In this document: one piece after another, positions 60,596-64,000 of the stretch
How positions within the stretch are numbered: the stretch's first letter is position 1
Layout: each line of letters starts with the position of its first letter
Source: Candidatus Kapaibacterium sp.
GTDB taxonomy: Bacteria > Bacteroidota > Ignavibacteria > Kapaibacteriales > UBA4661
Assembly (NCBI GenBank): GCA_025455065.1
Contig: JALONG010000001.1
Location: 1 to 64,000 of the forward strand
Direction of reading: 5' to 3'
Length of the DNA stretch: 64,000 nucleotides
Notes under the pieces: generated by a model
The model's database searches: none
Seen by the model: only the letters and a program-made list of their open reading frames with translations
What the model was told of the DNA's origin: nothing
Translations under genes and position numbers: made by a program

Positions 60596-62854
60596 TCAAA
60601 ACCGCACATCTACTTGCATAACAAGCTGCGCGTCGGTATTGCCGTTAATTTGCGTTGCACCGCTCCCCAGCACGTTTACATCAAAGCGACGAGTAATTGA
60701 GCCTCGCGCCGACAGTGTGATGTTTAGCACAGGTTGAAGTTCCAGCATCAAATATGCCCTCAAACCCTGACCAAACAAAGCAGGATTAGAAAGCGTCCCA
60801 GCGACGGTTGTTTCATACTGCCAGACGGCGGAATCAAAACTATCGGTGCGAAAAGCAACAAAGCGCCCTGTGAGACTGCACCAGAGCGTAGGAGTCCACT
60901 GTGCGCCCACAAAGCCCAACATCCCCCATTCGGGCGTTTTGTTTCCCTCGTAACTCACGTAAGCCGCTTCGTATCTGGCTTGCAGACGCAGGACATCGGA
61001 GAAATCCCACTGCCCGTGCAGCCTCAGCCCGCTTCTACCGCGTCCGAAAATGACATTGCGGCTGTTGCGCCCTGTTCCAAGCGTGATTTCATCGGTTTTT
61101 GTTTCGTGGCGGAGCCTCATAACAATCTGCACATCGGACTGCACACGCCACGTTGTTTCGGTAAACACGTCCACACCCCGCACGGGAACAGGAATTGTCG
61201 CGGTGCTGGAAATGGTAGAATACACATCAGCATACATATTCACTCGCAAGCCCGGAAGCTGTTTCCAGACTGCTCCAACGTACAGTCCGGCTTCATTAGT
61301 TGGCTTGCCGTTTTCACCAAAATTTACGCCAAAGGGTGAGCGAAATTCCGTTGGAAAAGCCCTGACAAGAGCAGCCAGTTCCCAGCCTTGCAAACGAGTT
61401 TCCATGCCGATTCTGCCACCGACATTGCCTGCGCCGTCGCGTGAAAACTCCGCAGCAAGGACAGTTTGCCCTTTGGAAAGCGTTCCAAACGCTGATGCAA
61501 TAACGCCATTTTGCTGCGGGAACACCAATACCGAGCGTGAGGTAATCGTTTTATCATAACTCAGGTATTGCGCTCCTGCGCCCAACGTCCATGACCATTC
61601 CTCAGCATTGCTCACAAGCCGCTTCCCACCTTGTTCTTGGGAAGAAATCTCCCCCGAAATGCCGAAAATTTGTTCACCCAAATTACCCCGCAAGGCAAGT
61701 TCTGAGCGAGTACGAAAAAAACCGCCAAAATCGAGCGACGTTATCACATCCCGCACTGAATCTAATCGCGCCGCTCTTGTTTGCCAAGACCCCCAGCCAA
61801 TAAGCCGCAAGCCAAGGTTTTCTGAAACTTGACGCTCTATTTTCGCAGCAAAACCACGATAAAACTGCTGTTCCGTCGAAGAACGATAGGGCAGCAAATT
61901 CACATTGACTTGCGTTACAGGCGCAATCACTTCAGCACTTTTCCCTGCCCCGTTCAAACTCCAAAAGGCAGTTCCTTTGCCGCTTTCCACGAGAAAATCC
62001 CCCAGAACAAGGCTTGTACGCTGCGATTCATTGCCAAATTCCGCACGAACATAACCGCTCACAAAGTCCACCGCACTCAGTTCTCCTGCATCTTTCGCCG
62101 CCGTAACATTCACTTCAAAAAAGCCGACCGAATCCACGCGCAGCGATGCGGTGAGCCGTTGGTAGAGTTCTAATGCAGAGCCTTGAAATTGCTGACTTGC
62201 GGTTGCTTGCGGGGTGAAACCGCGCTGTGGGGTTGCCCAAAACCGTGTGCGAGTGCGATACCACAAAGCACTATTTTTAGGCAATAACGACAACACAGGC
62301 AGTGGTTCTATGCGCTTTTTGGGCTTTGGTGGAGAGGAAACTTGCGGTGAAGATATTTGTGGTGATGATGTTTGTGGTGATGATGTTTGTGGTACTTTTC
62401 CGCCGGAAACGGCTTCTTTTGGTTCTTCGAGCTTCTCGTCAGCTACTTCGATTGTCGTACAAAATTTCAGCAGATACGTTTGTGCAAATGATAAGTTCAA
62501 GGTGTCTTGGAGCATGGTAAAATCAGCTTCGGGGCGACGTTTGAGAAAACGTTTCAAGGAAATCGCGGTTTCGAGGGAAATGCCCGGAAGCGTCTGTAGT
62601 TCTCGCACGGATGCGGTTTTGAGGCGTAAAGGAAAGCGATGGTAATACTCCAGCAAATCAAGACTCGGCACAGCGATGTTTGCTTGAGCTAAAAACTCCA
62701 AAACCTGCTCTAATTCTTGGGTGGAGGGCGTTGCAGAAGATGATTGTGCAAGACAAATACCAGCGTTTGCAAACAGCACAACGACTGATGGGACAAGAAA
62801 AGTAAACGTTTTTCGGAAAAAAATCGTCAGAACAGATGAATAGAACTTGCTCAT
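60596..62854 (-). CDS. Helix-hairpin-helix plus outer-membrane beta-barrel protein
   Basis: 752 residues from ATG 62854; the frame is open to 62983 but would overlap the divergent gene. Signal peptide (to about residue 37, ending CLAQS). A ComEA-like HhH region (about 45-135) has 'LKTASVRELQTLPGISLETA' and 'KRFLKRRPEADFTMLQDTLN'. Then comes a Pro/Ser linker with QTSSP-type repeats, and a long barrel-like part with many alternating strands ('GGFFRTRSELALRGNLGEQI', 'VNMYADVYSTISSTATIPVP') ending 'DAQLVMQVDVRF' with a C-terminal Phe. This HhH-barrel type is seen in FCB bacteria; a DNA-uptake or DNA-binding role is suggested by the HhH part but not shown. Confidence 0.8.
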   Translation of the reverse strand: MSKFYSSVLTIFFRKTFTFLVPSVVVLFANAGICLAQSSSATPSTQELEQVLEFLAQANIAVPSLDLLEYYHRFPLRLKTASVRELQTLPGISLETAISLKRFLKRRPEADFTMLQDTLNLSFAQTYLLKFCTTIEVADEKLEEPKEAVSGGKVPQTSSPQTSSPQISSPQVSSPPKPKKRIEPLPVLSLLPKNSALWYRTRTRFWATPQRGFTPQATASQQFQGSALELYQRLTASLRVDSVGFFEVNVTAAKDAGELSAVDFVSGYVRAEFGNESQRTSLVLGDFLVESGKGTAFWSLNGAGKSAEVIAPVTQVNVNLLPYRSSTEQQFYRGFAAKIERQVSENLGLRLIGWGSWQTRAARLDSVRDVITSLDFGGFFRTRSELALRGNLGEQIFGISGEISSQEQGGKRLVSNAEEWSWTLGAGAQYLSYDKTITSRSVLVFPQQNGVIASAFGTLSKGQTVLAAEFSRDGAGNVGGRIGMETRLQGWELAALVRAFPTEFRSPFGVNFGENGKPTNEAGLYVGAVWKQLPGLRVNMYADVYSTISSTATIPVPVRGVDVFTETTWRVQSDVQIVMRLRHETKTDEITLGTGRNSRNVIFGRGRSGLRLHGQWDFSDVLRLQARYEAAYVSYEGNKTPEWGMLGFVGAQWTPTLWCSLTGRFVAFRTDSFDSAVWQYETTVAGTLSNPALFGQGLRAYLMLELQPVLNITLSARGSITRRFDVNVLGSGATQINGNTDAQLVMQVDVRF
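62331..62390 (-). repeat. 4 x 15-bp tandem repeat in the HhH-barrel linker
   Basis: Units at 62331 (diverged), 62346, 62361 and 62376; the last two are identical (GGTGATGATGTTTGT on the + strand). They encode four QxSSP pentapeptides joining the HhH part to the barrel. Confidence 0.9.
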
Positions 62855-62963
62855 ATCGGCACAAGAGCCTAATTTGTGAAACATTTTGGCTACATATCTT
62901 GAACTCAAGTAACGCCGAAAAAGTAGTAAAATCATCGTTTTTTTCATCAAGTATTTTGTTGTT

Positions 62964-63935
62964 ATGCTCAAATACCGCTTCATTGCTTGTTTTACAGCTC
63001 TTTCGTGCTTTCTTGCCGCCTCAACGATTCTTCATGCCCAAGAAATTCGTGCAACGGTGAATGTTGATTTTGCACCCGGTTTCGAGATTAACGAACAGGA
63101 CAATTTTGCTTCATTTCGGCAGGAAATCCAAGCCTATTTCAACACCCAAATTTTTACCGGAAAAGAATGGAAAAATGAGGCGGATAAAATCTTGTGGAAA
63201 GATGAACCTGTGCAAATGAATGTCACCATTACACTTCTGAACGGCACCCAAACAAGTTACTACAACGCGACGATGCTTGTTGTAGCAAAACGGACACTTT
63301 TTGGCACAAAAAAGCAATCAGTTACGATGCAAATTTTGGATACGAAGGTGAAATTTCCCTATCAGCGCGGTGCTTCTTTTTCCTTTCAGCCCTTGCGATT
63401 TGACGATTTGCTGAGTGTTTTGGACTATTATGCAATGTTGGCTATCGGCTATGACCTTGATTCGTTCTATCCTCTGGGTGGAACGCCCTACTTTCAAAAA
63501 GCGCAACAAATCTTGCAACTTGGCGCAAACACCCAAAGCCAATATATGAGCATGAGCGTAGATAACGGTTGGCGCGAAACGGCAATCGAACCCGGAAAAA
63601 TTTCCCGTACCAGCATCGTGGGCGAACTCTTGGAATCGCGCTACAATGATTTCCGTACGCTCAATGCCGCATATTACCTGAACGCGCTGGATTTTCTCGG
63701 CGACAAGCCCGATGAAGCAAAAGCAACAGTGGATGAATTACTGACAAAATATGCTGATTTTAAGGATAAACTTCCCAATCGCAGTGCGATTTTTCAACTT
63801 TTTTTTGACAGTAAATTTCGTGAACTTGCAGACCTCTTTCGCGGTTACAAAAATGACAAAGTGTGGGATAAACTCAAGTATAACGACCCTTCGCGGACAA
63901 TCATTTACGAGGATACTCGCACAGGCAGAAAATAA
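62964..63935 (+). CDS. DUF4835/PorD-like exported protein
   Basis: 323 residues. Signal peptide (about 1-26, ending LHAQE). The mature start 'EIRATVNVDFAPGFEINEQD' and following 'FRQEIQAYFNTQIFTGKEWK', then 'LDYYAMLAIGYDLDSFYPLG', match the DUF4835 pattern, which is annotated as T9SS protein PorD in Bacteroidota. It would be periplasmic or outer-membrane-associated and support T9SS assembly. This agrees with two T9SS sorting domains encoded in the same window. The PorD naming is from memory of family annotation and is moderate in confidence. Confidence 0.75.
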   Translation: MLKYRFIACFTALSCFLAASTILHAQEIRATVNVDFAPGFEINEQDNFASFRQEIQAYFNTQIFTGKEWKNEADKILWKDEPVQMNVTITLLNGTQTSYYNATMLVVAKRTLFGTKKQSVTMQILDTKVKFPYQRGASFSFQPLRFDDLLSVLDYYAMLAIGYDLDSFYPLGGTPYFQKAQQILQLGANTQSQYMSMSVDNGWRETAIEPGKISRTSIVGELLESRYNDFRTLNAAYYLNALDFLGDKPDEAKATVDELLTKYADFKDKLPNRSAIFQLFFDSKFRELADLFRGYKNDKVWDKLKYNDPSRTIIYEDTRTGRK

Positions 63936-64000
63936 CCGCACAGGATAATAACAAGTGTTTTTGGGGTAACTGAAGAAGCAACGTGTGTATGAAGTACGGC

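Overview
The window reads as a chromosomal segment of a Gram-negative bacterium from the Bacteroidota/Chlorobiota (FCB) group. The evidence is protein types: two products end in type IX secretion (T9SS) type-A sorting domains, a DUF4835/PorD-like exported protein lies at the right end, several outer-membrane beta-barrels and outer-membrane factors are present, and many starts lack a strong Shine-Dalgarno sequence. A Kapabacteria- or Ignavibacteria-like lineage is my best guess, by inference only. No rRNA, tRNA or CRISPR array was seen.

Left part (1-19.8 kb): a Uma2-type nuclease cut by the window edge and a decayed second copy; an ada DNA-repair gene with an outer-membrane protein behind it; a LytS/LytTR two-component pair; two overlapping P-loop ATPases read leftward from a region carrying three 27-bp-spaced inverted repeats; a TspO-like membrane protein; a VOC protein; a TPR-sensor histidine kinase; an APC amino-acid permease next to a threonine-synthase-like enzyme; an Rpn/PD-(D/E)XK-like protein with a duplicated, diverged C-terminal cassette; moaA facing a MoeB-rhodanese fusion; and a FAS1-domain protein.

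Middle (19.8-33.6 kb): two tripartite RND efflux systems in a row (permease-adaptor-TolC, then adaptor-permease-OMF). In the second, an inverted HEPN gene pair sits between the permease and its outer-membrane factor. A small membrane protein, a composite intergenic repeat and a T9SS-exported histidine-phosphatase-like protein follow.

Kdp region (33.6-45.6 kb, leftward): kdpF-kdpA-kdpB-porin-kdpC, then three unrelated genes (one reversed), then kdpD-kdpE. kdpB carries an in-frame insert built from short 7/8-bp repeats that also occur in the kdpA-kdpB gap.

Right part (45.6-64 kb): an amidase and an MBL hydrolase lie downstream of a two-gene AAA ATPase plus TOPRIM (OLD/PARIS-like) module, which faces a HerA/FtsK-type ATPase with a possible DndE-like N-terminus; together these look like a defence locus. 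Then come a 2961-residue T9SS multidomain surface protein, a helix-hairpin-helix plus beta-barrel protein and the DUF4835/PorD-like gene.

A recurrent theme is short in-frame tandem repeat growth: 15-bp units at the histidine kinase C-terminus, in the porin signal peptide and in the HhH-barrel linker, and 7/8-bp units in kdpB.
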